Shown here piece after piece: positions 33,272 to 42,020 of a stretch of 64,000 nucleotides of DNA. Source of the DNA: Candidatus Nitronauta litoralis. GTDB taxonomy: Bacteria; Nitrospinota; Nitrospinia; Nitrospinales; Nitrospinaceae. The notes beneath the pieces are model-generated. The model did not search any database and had not been told where the DNA came from. It worked only from the letters and a program-made list of their open reading frames with translations. Each line of letters opens with the position of its first letter. Positions within the stretch are counted from its first letter, which is position 1. The stretch lies in contig CP048685.1 in the NCBI GenBank assembly GCA_015698285.1, positions 1,798,001-1,862,000 on the forward strand, given 5' to 3'. The translations under genes and the position numbers were made by a program.

Positions 33272-34384
33272 ATGGCCTACAAGGATTATATTAAGTTCGT
33301 CAATAAGCTGAGTCAGAAGGAACGCAGCACCAAGCGTTCCATCATGCGCGAACCGATTTCCCAGGTCGATTTCGACAAGATCAAAAATGTCGCCGACCTT
33401 GTCGATGCCTATAAAGACTCTTCCATCCAGGCCCGCAACGTAGGCACCTGCGCAGATATTTTCGTCCGTATGCTTCAGGATAAAGAACGACCCACTATCA
33501 TGCTGGGTCTGGCCGGACCCCTCATCGCCGCAGGCTTGAGGAAGGTGTTGCGCGACATGATCCACCACAACATGGTGGACGTGATTGTTTCAACCGGTGC
33601 CATTCTCTACCAGGATTTTTATCAGGCCCTGGGCGCCCAGCATTTTCGCGGCTCGGCAGAAGCAGACGACACGGTTCTTCGCGACCTGTTGATCAACCGG
33701 ATTTACGACACCTATGTCGACGAAGAGAAGTTTGCTGAATTCGATTCGCTCATTGGGGAATTTGCAGACAGTCTGGAGCCGCGTTCGTATTCGTCCCGGG
33801 AATTCATTGGTAAATTGTCTGAGGTGGTAGACGACAAGAATTCGATTCTGGTGACAGCCCGTAAGAAAGGCGTGCCCATCTTTTGTCCTGCGATCAGTGA
33901 TTCGAGTATCGGGATAGGCCTGACCGAGCATTACTTCCAGGCGAAGAAAAACGGAAGACAGCCCATCACCATCGATACGATCCGCGATAATTACGAAATC
34001 ACACAGATGGTGGTGAAGTCCAAACGCACCGCCGCGTTTTATGTCGCAGGCGGGGTGCCTAAAAATTATATTAACGATTCGATTGTGATGTCTTATGTTT
34101 TTGGCAAAAGTACCGGCGGACACAAGTACGCACTGCAAATGACCACCGATTCCCCGCACTGGGGCGGGTTGAGCGGCAGTACCCTGGCCGAAGCGCAGTC
34201 CTGGGGGAAAATCAACAAGAAGGCCAACTTCTGCCAGGCCTTTGTCGAGCCCAGTGTCTCCCTCCCTCTTATCGCCGGCTACGCCATGCAGAAAAAAGCA
34301 GCCAAAGCCCGCTCCCGACTTTCGATCAAATGGAATGGCGACAAATTAAAAGAACTGAAAGTGGTTAAGAAGAAAGCCCGTTAG
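33272..34384 (+). CDS. Deoxyhypusine synthase-like protein
   Basis: 370 residues. It has the DHS fold signatures: MLGLAGPLIAAGLRKVL, the VDVIVSTGA motif, PIFCPAISDSSIG, the NAD-binding AGGVPKNYI loop, and SWGKI carrying the lysine equivalent to the DHS imine-forming residue (Lys313). In eukaryotic DHS the loop reads KHH, with a histidine essential for deoxyhypusine transfer; here it is KNY. That argues for a different acceptor, such as the polyamine-making (homospermidine-type) activity proposed for bacterial homologues. ATG 33272 has GGAG seven bases upstream. Confidence 0.87.
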   Translation: MAYKDYIKFVNKLSQKERSTKRSIMREPISQVDFDKIKNVADLVDAYKDSSIQARNVGTCADIFVRMLQDKERPTIMLGLAGPLIAAGLRKVLRDMIHHNMVDVIVSTGAILYQDFYQALGAQHFRGSAEADDTVLRDLLINRIYDTYVDEEKFAEFDSLIGEFADSLEPRSYSSREFIGKLSEVVDDKNSILVTARKKGVPIFCPAISDSSIGIGLTEHYFQAKKNGRQPITIDTIRDNYEITQMVVKSKRTAAFYVAGGVPKNYINDSIVMSYVFGKSTGGHKYALQMTTDSPHWGGLSGSTLAEAQSWGKINKKANFCQAFVEPSVSLPLIAGYAMQKKAAKARSRLSIKWNGDKLKELKVVKKKAR

Positions 34385-34418
34385 ATTTACTATTCTTTGC
34401 CCGCAAAAATTTTAGTAC

Positions 34419-35600
34419 TCAGGACTCATCCATATAGAATTTAAAATCGGTATAGCCTTTCTTTTCAAAAGAATACCACGAACTCATATCAGCTTCCTCG
34501 GCTAGAGGCCAACCGTTTCGAAATCGATCTACAAGATCGGGATTACTGATAAAGTGACGGCCAAATGCTATCAAATCAGCTTTGTTTTCCTTAACAGCGT
34601 TTTCTGCTGTTTCCTGAGTATAGCCACAGTTTCCTATGATTGGCCCTGAAAAAACTTCCCGGAATTCATTTAACACCATGGGCTCTCCAAGTTCATGAAA
34701 ACCAAATGCAAGACCATCAATGACATGAAGGTAGGCCAATCCAGTTTTATCCAGTTGCCTTGCTAAATAGATAAATGTTTCCCTGAAATCAACAGAACCC
34801 ATGTCGTTAAAATTTCCATTTGGACTTAGCCGGACTCCCACTCTGTTCGCTGGCCAGACTTCTGTTACCGCCGTCACTATTTCAAGTAGTAATCGACAAC
34901 GATTCTCCAAACTTCCCCCGTATCGGTCTGTGCGTTTGTTGGTTTTAGATTGCAGAAATTGATCCAGGAGGTATCCATTTGCGCTATGGATTTCTATTCC
35001 ATCGAAACCCGCCTCCTTAGCCCTAATGGCCCCTTTTCTGTGGTCTTCGACAATTGCGGGAATTTCACTTTCTTTGAGAGCTCGAGGGGTTTCGAAATCC
35101 TTCTTCCCCTCAGGAGTATGTATGTATTCCCCGTTTATTTTTATTGCAGAAGGAGCAACAGGGAGTTCTCCATCATGGAAAGCACTGTGCGAGGCACGAC
35201 CTGTATGCCACAACTGTAAAAATATTATTGACTCATGGTCGTGAACTGCCTTGGTGATTTTTTTCCAGGCTTGGCTCTGTTCTTCATTGTAAATTCCTGG
35301 CGAATTGATCCAGCCGATTCCCTGTTTTGAAATTACAGTAGCCTCCGAAATGAGAAGCCCTGCTGTTGACCTTTGCACATAATATTCTTCCATTAAGTCG
35401 TTCGCCATTCGTTCCCTTCCCGCTCGGGCTCTTGTCATAGGTGCCAAAACCACCCTGTTTTTCAACGTAAGGTCTCCTATTTGAAAAGGGCTGAGTAATT
35501 TTTTTGATTCCCTATTTTGATAGGGAGTGCGGGCGTCGTGATTTTCCAGAACTTCGCGAGCACTGTTGTTAACTTCGGGTTCCAATAAATGTTTTGCCAT
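34419..35600 (-). CDS. Old yellow enzyme family NADH:flavin oxidoreductase
   Basis: 393 residues from ATG 35600 with AAGGAG seven to eight bases upstream. It is a TIM-barrel FMN enzyme: LKNRVVLAPMTRAR at the N-terminus, the substrate-activating HTGRASH, GFDGIEIHSANGYLLDQFLQ, the tyrosine of TDRYGGSLENRCR and GFGRHFI-like AFGRHFISNPDL. It is NemA-like and probably reduces activated alkenes or nitro compounds. It carries a 37-residue N-terminal extension before the barrel. It is divergent from the DHS-like gene and follows the cysteine hydrolase on the same strand. Confidence 0.9.
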   Translation of the reverse strand: MAKHLLEPEVNNSAREVLENHDARTPYQNRESKKLLSPFQIGDLTLKNRVVLAPMTRARAGRERMANDLMEEYYVQRSTAGLLISEATVISKQGIGWINSPGIYNEEQSQAWKKITKAVHDHESIIFLQLWHTGRASHSAFHDGELPVAPSAIKINGEYIHTPEGKKDFETPRALKESEIPAIVEDHRKGAIRAKEAGFDGIEIHSANGYLLDQFLQSKTNKRTDRYGGSLENRCRLLLEIVTAVTEVWPANRVGVRLSPNGNFNDMGSVDFRETFIYLARQLDKTGLAYLHVIDGLAFGFHELGEPMVLNEFREVFSGPIIGNCGYTQETAENAVKENKADLIAFGRHFISNPDLVDRFRNGWPLAEEADMSSWYSFEKKGYTDFKFYMDES

Positions 35601-35629
35601 GGTTTCGCTCCTTTTGGGTATCAGTAAAA

Positions 35630-35650
35630 CCCCCCTCAATAAAGAGGGGG
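35630..35650 (-). terminator. Hairpin between cysteine hydrolase and ene-reductase genes
   Basis: On the minus strand CCCCCTC (35650-35644), a 6-base loop and GAGGGGG (35637-35631), followed by GTTTTAC. It may terminate the upstream hydrolase transcript; it also resembles the dispersed family C repeat, so the role is uncertain. Confidence 0.4.
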
Positions 35651-35833
35651 ACTCTTGATTTGTTAAAACGAAAGGGAATTGCCTCTCGGGTTCTGGAAAT
35701 TAACAGACTGGAAAAACCACTGGTTTTCGGAACAGGGTTTTCCTTTATCCATTTATATCCAGAGGTGACGGTCTCTCCTGCATCCCTTCCGTCTCAGGGG
35801 GAATAAAATCTTCCGACAGTTGACTGATGTTTA

Positions 35834-36526
35834 TTAAGAAGATGCCGTTGCTAATTCTCTTTGTGAAATAAAAGCTACAGCCTCCTCAGTGGACCAGACG
35901 GTATTGGCAAGGAATCGAAAATTGGTTGTGGCTGCATCATAACCATTGCCTTCCGGAACCTTTGCGGCGGCAGTTGCATCCTTAACAACAGCAACTTCGA
36001 ATCCCTGCTCCAGTAACTCTCTCAGGTGGCTTTCGACACAGAGATTGGCGGACATTCCGGCAAGAATAACCCTGTCGATTCCTCGCTTTCGCAATTGCAG
36101 AACGAGGTCGTTGGTTTCTGGTCCATACACTTTGTGAGGGCTAACTACGATGGTATTTTCATTTTCAATATACGGTTTGTAACGCTCCAGCCAATCTGGA
36201 CCTGAACCCTTAAAGCCTTCAAGATTCAGAGGACCTTTACGGTCGAACATCTGGATACTGTGCATTAGCTTCTCGAGGGATCCCTCGAACTTCCAGCCAT
36301 GGTCGGTGGGATAGTAGTAATGAGGAGAGATGAAAGTTGGAAGTCTGTTTTCTTTTGCGGCCTGGAATAAAGCTTCAATATTGTTGACTGTATTGTTTTC
36401 CTGAACGCTTTCTCCGACCACACCCCAAGCCACTCCCTGGGGGCTCAAAAAATCATTTTGTGGGTCGGTGACGACGAGGGCCGTGTTTTTTGCTTCTACC
36501 TGCATACCTGGGTTGGGAAGTGGCAT
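35834..36526 (-). CDS. Isochorismatase-family cysteine hydrolase
   Basis: 230 residues. It has the cysteine hydrolase triad in context: Asp21 in VVTDPQNDF, Lys in VVSPHKVYG and Cys in LAGMSANLCVESHLREL. The cis-peptide region is typical. Substrates of close relatives include isochorismate, nicotinamide and N-carbamoyl compounds; the substrate here is unknown. AAGGAG precedes the ATG. A terminator-like hairpin separates it from the OYE gene. Two 13-bp direct repeats (36699 and 36747) lie about 170-230 bases upstream and may be regulatory. Confidence 0.88.
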   Translation of the reverse strand: MPLPNPGMQVEAKNTALVVTDPQNDFLSPQGVAWGVVGESVQENNTVNNIEALFQAAKENRLPTFISPHYYYPTDHGWKFEGSLEKLMHSIQMFDRKGPLNLEGFKGSGPDWLERYKPYIENENTIVVSPHKVYGPETNDLVLQLRKRGIDRVILAGMSANLCVESHLRELLEQGFEVAVVKDATAAAKVPEGNGYDAATTNFRFLANTVWSTEEAVAFISQRELATASS

Positions 36527-36698
36527 GGTGATTCTCCTTCGTTTACTTGAATTTAATAATGGTGTCTTCAGGGTTGATTCCTTGGATAACGAGTCAAAAT
36601 CATCCAGGTAAAAGCAGTATCCGTGCCAAAAATAAAATGGTTCGATAAGTCGTTTAAAAACAATAATTTGAATGTTTTGTGGGGTGTTGAAAAATTAA

Positions 36699-36759
36699 CG
36701 AAATTTCATTATTTACGAGATTTAAAAAATAAAAGCTAAGGATTGGCGAAATTTCATTA
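36699..36759. promoter_or_regulatory. Paired 13-bp direct repeats, operator-like
   Basis: CGAAATTTCATTA occurs at 36699-36711 and 36747-36759, each with an internal GAAATTTC palindrome and 48 bases apart. They lie upstream of the cysteine hydrolase gene (minus strand) in an A/T-rich gap; a role as repressor or activator sites is inference. Confidence 0.4.
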
Positions 36760-36859
36760 ATTTTGAGGCGGGATGCAGAAACACCAGGGCAATGAAGCCG
36801 GATTCAAGGAACAACCCTCAACCAGAACATTTCCCGAAAAATTTAAAGAGGTCTTTAAT

Positions 36860-36985
36860 CTGATTATCGTCGGTTACGCCATGCAGAAAAAAGCATCAAA
36901 GAATCGCACTCGGCTGTCCGTCCAATGGGACGGCGATCAATTAAAAGAGCTGAAAGTCGTTTAGAAAAAGGGGCGTTAGATTTAA
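36860..36985 (+). pseudogene. 3' remnant of a second DHS-like gene
   Basis: The segment encodes GYAMQKKASKNRTRLSVQWD and DQLKELKVV, closely matching the last part of the intact DHS-like protein at 33272-34384. It then hits TAG where the intact gene continues 'aagaagaaagcccgttag'; the 3' flank (ggcgttagattta) is still alignable. The 29 codons before it in the open frame have no DHS similarity, so only about 35 codons of the old gene remain. Confidence 0.82.
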
Positions 36986-37073
36986 AATTTTTTTATTAAG
37001 GCTAAGGGGGCTAACTTGAGGGCGGCTTTCGGTCAGAAGCGGGCATTAAGATTTTATACTGACCTAAATATCC

Positions 37074-38468
37074 CTAGGTATATCTCTTAGCAGCTTCACG
37101 GCCAGGATCTGTTAATTGATAGGCAGCTGTGTATCTTGTTCTGCCAGGAACAGGCTCAAGTAATCCATTTTTAACTAGGTCCTGTAAAATACGCTTCATT
37201 CTATTTTCCGATTCGATAAAACATATTTCTCTTGCATGTCTATTTGCGATTTCTTTGTTTGACATTAAATATTGGAGGATTGATTCCTCCGGTGTCGCTA
37301 GCGTTTCATGCTTCAATGTAACTTTCACATAGCCGCCAGCTTGTTTAATAATTGGTGGCTTGAGTTTTAAGTTTCTCATTGATTCAAAAGCTGTATTTAG
37401 TCCTTCACCTACATCTTTATTTGGTGGATCAGGAAACTTATTAATTAGCCTTACTAAGCCCGGATTTCTAGCAAAACGCTCAGAAAGAATGTTCTCCACT
37501 GTTACGTGTCCCGGTAGAGTCCCTGGACTTAACACTTCGACCCTATTGTCAAAAATTCTTATGTGAATGTCGTCTGTAATTGAATAGTCCCTGTGAATTA
37601 TCGCGTTGGTTAAGATTTCGTGGATGGCTTCATGTGGATAATTTACGGGGATTAATCCATCGCTTGTTTGTAATCGAACCGACTCTATGATTCTTGTTGT
37701 GTTTGCTACTGACGATATTATTTGTTGATATATGCAGCCTTCAATTGATAACGGATCAAAATCCAAAGTCTCTCTAGTTCCTTCTGCATTTGAAGTTTTG
37801 TATCTATAAATTTTTAATCCGCTACGCTTTGGAAGAATCGCTTGAGGTTCTTCTGAAAATAGCAGAATTGCTGATACCGTTGGCTTCCCATCTGATAAAA
37901 GCATTTGTTTTTTTAACCAAGAAGCTGGTTCCCCAGTAGGGACCACTTCAAGCATAAACTCTATTATATGTTCTGAATTACTAACAACGTCTTCTGGGCA
38001 ATTAATAAGTTCCGTTTCAAACGAAGTGAGGCCCTTATCTCTACGAAGTGACTGTAGGCGTTCCTCGTCAGTTACTGGAAGACTTTGCGCTCCACGACGT
38101 ATATAAACTTTGGTATCACTCGCAACTTTCAAATCGCGTGATTTTGCAATTTGCACTTTTAGAACTAAGCCTACGGAGTCGTCATTAGATAGAAATTCAT
38201 ATTGAAAATCATTGCTTAGCGGGAATAACTCTTCAAAAACCTGAATATGGGCATTAGCAGATTCAATATTGTCAAATCCTCGCCATTTTCTAGGTTCATC
38301 ATCAATACCTATAAACAGATCACCACCTTCGGCATTTGCAAAGGCAGCAATGGCTTTGGTTAATTTGCCAGGAGAAACCTCTATACACTTTAGATCGCAA
38401 AAATGGCTTTCCGTTATATTAAGAAGCTTGTCTTTTTCTGCATCAGATATTTTTATTGTATTAATCAT
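37074..38468 (-). CDS. AlbA_2 / HATPase_c_4 regulator-like protein
   Basis: 464 residues. The N-terminal AlbA_2 (Schlafen-type) domain, residues 15-130, includes SPGKLTKAIAAFANAEGGDLFIGIDDE. The middle has the HATPase_c_4 motif HEILTNAIIHRDYSI and NRVEVLSPG(TLP)G (residues 285-320), and the C-terminus looks like a winged helix. Such proteins are often annotated as RecG-related or transcriptional regulators, and some act in phage defence or toxin systems. The gene is clearly more AT-rich than its neighbours, suggesting transfer. It lies between the DHS remnant and an IS element. Confidence 0.85.
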   Translation of the reverse strand: MINTIKISDAEKDKLLNITESHFCDLKCIEVSPGKLTKAIAAFANAEGGDLFIGIDDEPRKWRGFDNIESANAHIQVFEELFPLSNDFQYEFLSNDDSVGLVLKVQIAKSRDLKVASDTKVYIRRGAQSLPVTDEERLQSLRRDKGLTSFETELINCPEDVVSNSEHIIEFMLEVVPTGEPASWLKKQMLLSDGKPTVSAILLFSEEPQAILPKRSGLKIYRYKTSNAEGTRETLDFDPLSIEGCIYQQIISSVANTTRIIESVRLQTSDGLIPVNYPHEAIHEILTNAIIHRDYSITDDIHIRIFDNRVEVLSPGTLPGHVTVENILSERFARNPGLVRLINKFPDPPNKDVGEGLNTAFESMRNLKLKPPIIKQAGGYVKVTLKHETLATPEESILQYLMSNKEIANRHAREICFIESENRMKRILQDLVKNGLLEPVPGRTRYTAAYQLTDPGREAAKRYT

Positions 38469-38690
38469 ATTTTCTGGTATTCCTGTCCCACCTACCGAAG
38501 CTGCTAAAAAAACTAGATGTAAGGATTAAAACGTTCAAGGTTCCCTTTGGGTCGTTTGCAGGTTAATGACTCCTTCTATCTATAGCCTGTAAGAATTGCA
38601 CATTTTACAACTCGCCCTCGCCATTTTACCCGAAATATCGGAAAAGGGAATGGGAAGGTATTTTAAATTAAACTTGTACTTTCCCAGCTA

Positions 38691-39014
38691 TCAATCAAAT
38701 TCAATATCATCCATTCCCTTATAACCCAGCATGTTGTATTCCTTGAATTCGAGGGGTTCCACTGCCGAGGGATAAATCGTTTCCACAAAGCGGCGGGTTG
38801 CAGGGGAGTTCTGATGTTTCGTGATGGCCTGTTCGTCTTCGAAAATCATGATGTGGAGAAAGCGGGTTTCGTCCACGGGTTCCTGCATGGCCATGTAGAG
38901 CAGAGTCGAGGGTTCGTTGGCTTTGATATAGGTCACAAACTGGGCAACGGTTTTACGGCATTGTTCCAGTTGGTCCTTGCGCACCTGATAGCGCGCGCTC
39001 ATGCATACGGGCAT
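38691..39014 (-). CDS. ABM-domain (putative quinol) monooxygenase
   Basis: 107 residues from ATG 39014 with AAAGGA eight bases upstream; the longer ORF from 39107 reads through repeat DNA. It has the small ferredoxin-like ABM fold: ARYQVRKDQLEQCRKTVAQFV, then TLLYMAMQEPVDETRFLHIMIFEDEQAITKHQNSPATRRFVE. Members include YgiN-type quinol monooxygenases and heme-degrading proteins. The exact substrate cannot be told from sequence alone. It stands alone. Confidence 0.78.
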   Translation of the reverse strand: MPVCMSARYQVRKDQLEQCRKTVAQFVTYIKANEPSTLLYMAMQEPVDETRFLHIMIFEDEQAITKHQNSPATRRFVETIYPSAVEPLEFKEYNMLGYKGMDDIEFD

Positions 39015-39054
39015 GATATGTCCTTTCTTGATTGAGGCATTTGCGTAACTGATA

Positions 39055-39255
39055 AATCTCCCTGCTTCGCTTCCCTCTTTTAAAGAGGGAATATTGGTTA
39101 AACCCAAAATCAGCCGATTTTTTCCTTTCCTTGGAAGGGGAGGGTGCGGGAGGGGTTATCAAAACAACCTCCGATTTATCCTCTTCTTAAAAAAGAGGGA
39201 ATGTTGTTTCACTCTCGAAACCTGGAAGCCCCCTGCTTCGCTTCCCTTTCGTCGA
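39055..39255. repeat. Dispersed repeats, families C and B
   Basis: 'cctgcttcgcttccctcttttaaagaggga' (39060-39090), a family B element (39122-39201) and another 'ccctgcttcgcttccctttcgtcgacaagcttagga' piece (39230-39265). The IS3 element inserted at the right end of the last piece. Confidence 0.7.
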
Positions 39256-39325
39256 CAAGCTTAGGACTGAACTTCCCCTGAAAAAGTGGACACATCGAGT
39301 AATATGTATAAAGCATATTGGAGGT

Positions 39326-39619
39326 GTGTCAATGGTGAGGAAGCGTCGTAGTTTCAGTAAGGAATTCAAGTTGGAAGCGGTTGGTTTGGTTCTTGAGGGG
39401 AATAGTAGCATAGCGCAGGTATCTCGCGATCTTGGTATTCGTGCTTCCCTTCTTGGTCGTTGGAAGCAGGAATATGAGCAGGAGCAAGCCATTACCGTTC
39501 AGGAGAAGCTGACTCCTGAAGAGGAATTGAAGCAGTTGAGAAAAGAGAACGCGCAGCTTCGAATGGAGCGAGACATATTAAAAAAAGCGGCAGTCATCTT
39601 TTCGAAGGATTCCCAATGA
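39326..39619 (+). CDS. IS3-family transposase OrfA
   Basis: 97 residues. It has a helix-turn-helix DNA-binding domain ([20 protein letters not shown], then [19 protein letters not shown]-type pattern [19 protein letters not shown]) followed by a leucine-zipper helix ([20 protein letters not shown]). It binds the IS ends. The run TTA AAA AAA GCG near codon 85-88 contains the slippery A7 that would let ribosomes shift -1 into OrfB. The stop overlaps the OrfB start (39616-39619). Confidence 0.95.
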   Translation: MSMVRKRRSFSKEFKLEAVGLVLEGNSSIAQVSRDLGIRASLLGRWKQEYEQEQAITVQEKLTPEEELKQLRKENAQLRMERDILKKAAVIFSKDSQ

Positions 39620-40479
39620 GGTACGGGTTTATACGGGACCATCGAGAAGCATTTCCAGTGAACCAGATGTGCCGGGTGCTGGGAGTGGGCAGAAGTGGGT
39701 TCTATGCCTGGCTGAATCGCCCCGAGAGCCTGAGGAGCCGTGAGAATCGCCGGTGGGTAGATGAGATCAAGAAGGTTTATAAAAAGAGCCGCCAGACTTA
39801 TGGAAGTCCCCGTGTTCATGCGGATTTAAAAGACAAGGGACACGTCATAGGCAAACACCGTGTGGCTCGTCTGATGCGTCTGAATCAGATGGTTTCTAAA
39901 CACAAAAGAAAGTACAGGGTGACGACGGACTCCAGACATAATCACCCGGTAGCTCAGAACAAACTCAAGCGGAAGTTTAATGTTTCCGGCCCCGGTCAAT
40001 GCTGGGTATCTGATATCACATATATCCCGACTCGGGAAGGCTGGTTGTATCTGGCGGTGACGTTGGATTTATTCCACCGCAAAGTGATCGGCTGGGCTAT
40101 GGATCGTTCGATAACCCGTTGGTTGGTAATGAGGGCTTTGAATATGGCGATCAACAACGGCACCTTGAAACCCGGGTTGGTTCATCATTCTGATCGAGGA
40201 GTCCAGTACGCCTGCAACGACTTTCAAAGTCTGCTGAAGGCTCATGGAATCGAGTGCAGTATGAGCCGTAAAGGAGACTGCTGGGATAATGCCGTAGCTG
40301 AGAGCTTTTTCCGTACTCTCAAAGTGGAACTCACTCATAACCGGAGATACAAAACCCGTCAGGAAGCCCAGGCGGATATTTTTGAATACATCGAAGTGTT
40401 TTATAATCGGCAACGCCGTCACTCATACCTCGGTTACCAAAGCCCGGTCGAGTTTGAGAATAGGGCCTTCGCCTCTTAA
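39616..40479 (+). CDS. IS3-family transposase OrfB (integrase core)
   Basis: 287 residues. HTH_21 region near residues 45-100 ([30 protein letters not shown]), then the rve integrase core with the DDE triad: Asp in WVSDITYI, Asp in [11 protein letters not shown] and Glu in [14 protein letters not shown]. All three are present, so the element is likely active when fused to OrfA. The terminal [24 protein letters not shown] is standard. Confidence 0.96.
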   Translation: MRYGFIRDHREAFPVNQMCRVLGVGRSGFYAWLNRPESLRSRENRRWVDEIKKVYKKSRQTYGSPRVHADLKDKGHVIGKHRVARLMRLNQMVSKHKRKYRVTTDSRHNHPVAQNKLKRKFNVSGPGQCWVSDITYIPTREGWLYLAVTLDLFHRKVIGWAMDRSITRWLVMRALNMAINNGTLKPGLVHHSDRGVQYACNDFQSLLKAHGIECSMSRKGDCWDNAVAESFFRTLKVELTHNRRYKTRQEAQADIFEYIEVFYNRQRRHSYLGYQSPVEFENRAFAS

Positions 40480-40514
40480 TTAACTGTCCACTAATTCAGG
40501 GGAAGTTCAGACCG

Positions 40515-40770
40515 GTTCTAGGCTCAGGGTGGCAAATTAAGTCAAAGTCCAAGGCGAGATTCTTCTTTGCCTGAAGGCTCATCAGAATGACATGCGATAG
40601 TTTTCGGATTTAATAAAATATCAGCCTATCAATCAACATCCTTCATGCTGAGCCTGCGAAGCATCTTGCCTTGGACTTTGTTTTTGGTTTTGGGTAAATA
40701 CAATTTTCCCTCTTTTTAAAGCCGGTCCCGAGCTTGCCGAAGGGAAGTGCGGTCTCCAAACTTTTGGCAT
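40515..40770. repeat. Dispersed repeats, family A, right of the IS element
   Basis: 'ggttctaggctcaggg' continues the target repeat split by the IS; 'aaagtccaaggcgagattcttctttgcctgaaggctcatcagaatgacat' (40540-40594) and 'catgctgagcctgcgaagcatc' follow. No gene is present between the IS and the CDF transporter. Confidence 0.6.
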
Positions 40771-40820
40771 TTGATTTTATGCTTATTCAAACCACTCTTC
40801 TACTCAGAAGCTTGATTGGA

Positions 40821-42020
40821 TCATACGTCGAGATAAACCCGGGCGCATTGTATCTCTTCAACGGCTTCCAGCTTTTCCCGAACTTCTTTTAATATGGAAG
40901 CGTACTGATCTGCGGGCAAATCCAGGTCGGGTTTCAAAATGGCTTCCACCAACACGTCCCCACTATAGAAATGCAATCGCAGGCGCGTGGGAGTCAATCG
41001 ATCCGAAAAAGGTTCCAGAGCGGCGGCGGCCAGTCGTCGCAGCTCCAGAGAATCGGTTTGATAAACAGGCTCAATACCGTCCGGTTCTTCGGTATCAATG
41101 TGGACCAGAATGTCTTCGACATCGGAAAATTTATGGATCAATCGTTTGCGCAGGTTTTCGCCAATGTGATGCCCTTCGGTAACCGAGCACTCCGGGTCAA
41201 CCAGGGCGTGCAGGTCGATGAGCACTTCGCCTCCAACCTTGCGGCTCCGCACATCGTGCAGGCTGATGACTCCCGGAATTTCCCTGGCCGCTTCGATGAT
41301 GGCATCAAGGTCTTCATCATCAATGGCGGTGTCCATCAGGTCACTGACACCTTCTTTGGTGATATCAACCCCGGACTTGGCGATCATCAGGGCGACCACG
41401 ATTCCGGCGAGTGGGTCCATGATGGGGTAGCCTGCAATGGCGCCGCCAATGCCAACCAGTGCGGCAATGGAGGAGAGGGCGTCGGAACGATGATGCCAGG
41501 CATTGGCGATGAGGGTTGGGCTGTTTTCTTCTTCTCCAATTTGCCGCGTGTACCGGAAAAGCCATTCTTTTATCAGGATGGAAATAAAAGCAAATCCCGC
41601 TGCGATTTCCATCGCGGTGCGATCCACGACAAATGATTTCATCCCTCCAAAATCTTCGAGAAACGAATGGCCGACTTTGTCGGGTTGCATCAGAAACTGA
41701 ATGGAGACCCAGGCCAGTCCAATTCCCGCCAGCAGGACACACAACCCGATGAAAGAGGACCCGATGCTCTCCGCTTTGCCGTGTCCGTAAGGGTGATTGG
41801 GGTCTCGCGGCAGACGGCCGATTTTATAGGTCAACAGCGCAATACCATCCGTTGCCAGATCCGACAAGGAATGGAAGGCATCGTTCAGGAGCGCAGGACT
41901 TCCGCCTAGAACACCGCCGATCAGTTTAATACACGATAATCCCACATTCCCCGCCGCCCCAATCAAAATGACTTTTACACCGGGGGAGATCGATCGGATT
42001 ATTTTTCGAAGCGGTATCAT
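40821..42020 (-). CDS. Cation diffusion facilitator (CDF) transporter
   Basis: 399 residues. It has six membrane segments in the first 215 residues with the metal-site motifs NDAFHSLSDLATD (TM2) and NAWHHRSDALSS (TM5), plus the HPYGHGKAE loop. The C-terminal cytoplasmic ferredoxin-like domain (IDLHALVDPECSVTEGHHIGE, DVEDILVHIDTEEPDG) is followed by a second, degenerate ferredoxin-like stretch (about 320-399). It probably exports divalent metals such as Zn, Fe or Mn by proton exchange. The start overlaps the mutY stop by four bases. Confidence 0.92.
   Translation of the reverse strand: MIPLRKIIRSISPGVKVILIGAAGNVGLSCIKLIGGVLGGSPALLNDAFHSLSDLATDGIALLTYKIGRLPRDPNHPYGHGKAESIGSSFIGLCVLLAGIGLAWVSIQFLMQPDKVGHSFLEDFGGMKSFVVDRTAMEIAAGFAFISILIKEWLFRYTRQIGEEENSPTLIANAWHHRSDALSSIAALVGIGGAIAGYPIMDPLAGIVVALMIAKSGVDITKEGVSDLMDTAIDDEDLDAIIEAAREIPGVISLHDVRSRKVGGEVLIDLHALVDPECSVTEGHHIGENLRKRLIHKFSDVEDILVHIDTEEPDGIEPVYQTDSLELRRLAAAALEPFSDRLTPTRLRLHFYSGDVLVEAILKPDLDLPADQYASILKEVREKLEAVEEIQCARVYLDV

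Larger units (their letters stand above)
39268..40509 (+). mobile_element. Complete IS3-family insertion sequence (1242 bp)
   Basis: Terminal inverted repeats: left TGAACTTCCCCTGAAAAAGTGGAC, right end the complement of TGAACTTCCCCTGAATTAGTGGAC, about 22 of 24 bases identical. It is flanked by the 3-bp direct repeat GAC (39265-39267 and 40510-40512). Two ORFs overlap by four bases, with an A7G slippery run at 39580-39587 in the right phase for -1 frameshifting to an OrfAB fusion. It appears intact and recently inserted. Confidence 0.94.

Noticed and set aside
39055-39260. CRISPR-like repeated sequence
   Set aside because: The repeats are palindromic dispersed elements of different families without regular spacing or unique spacers.
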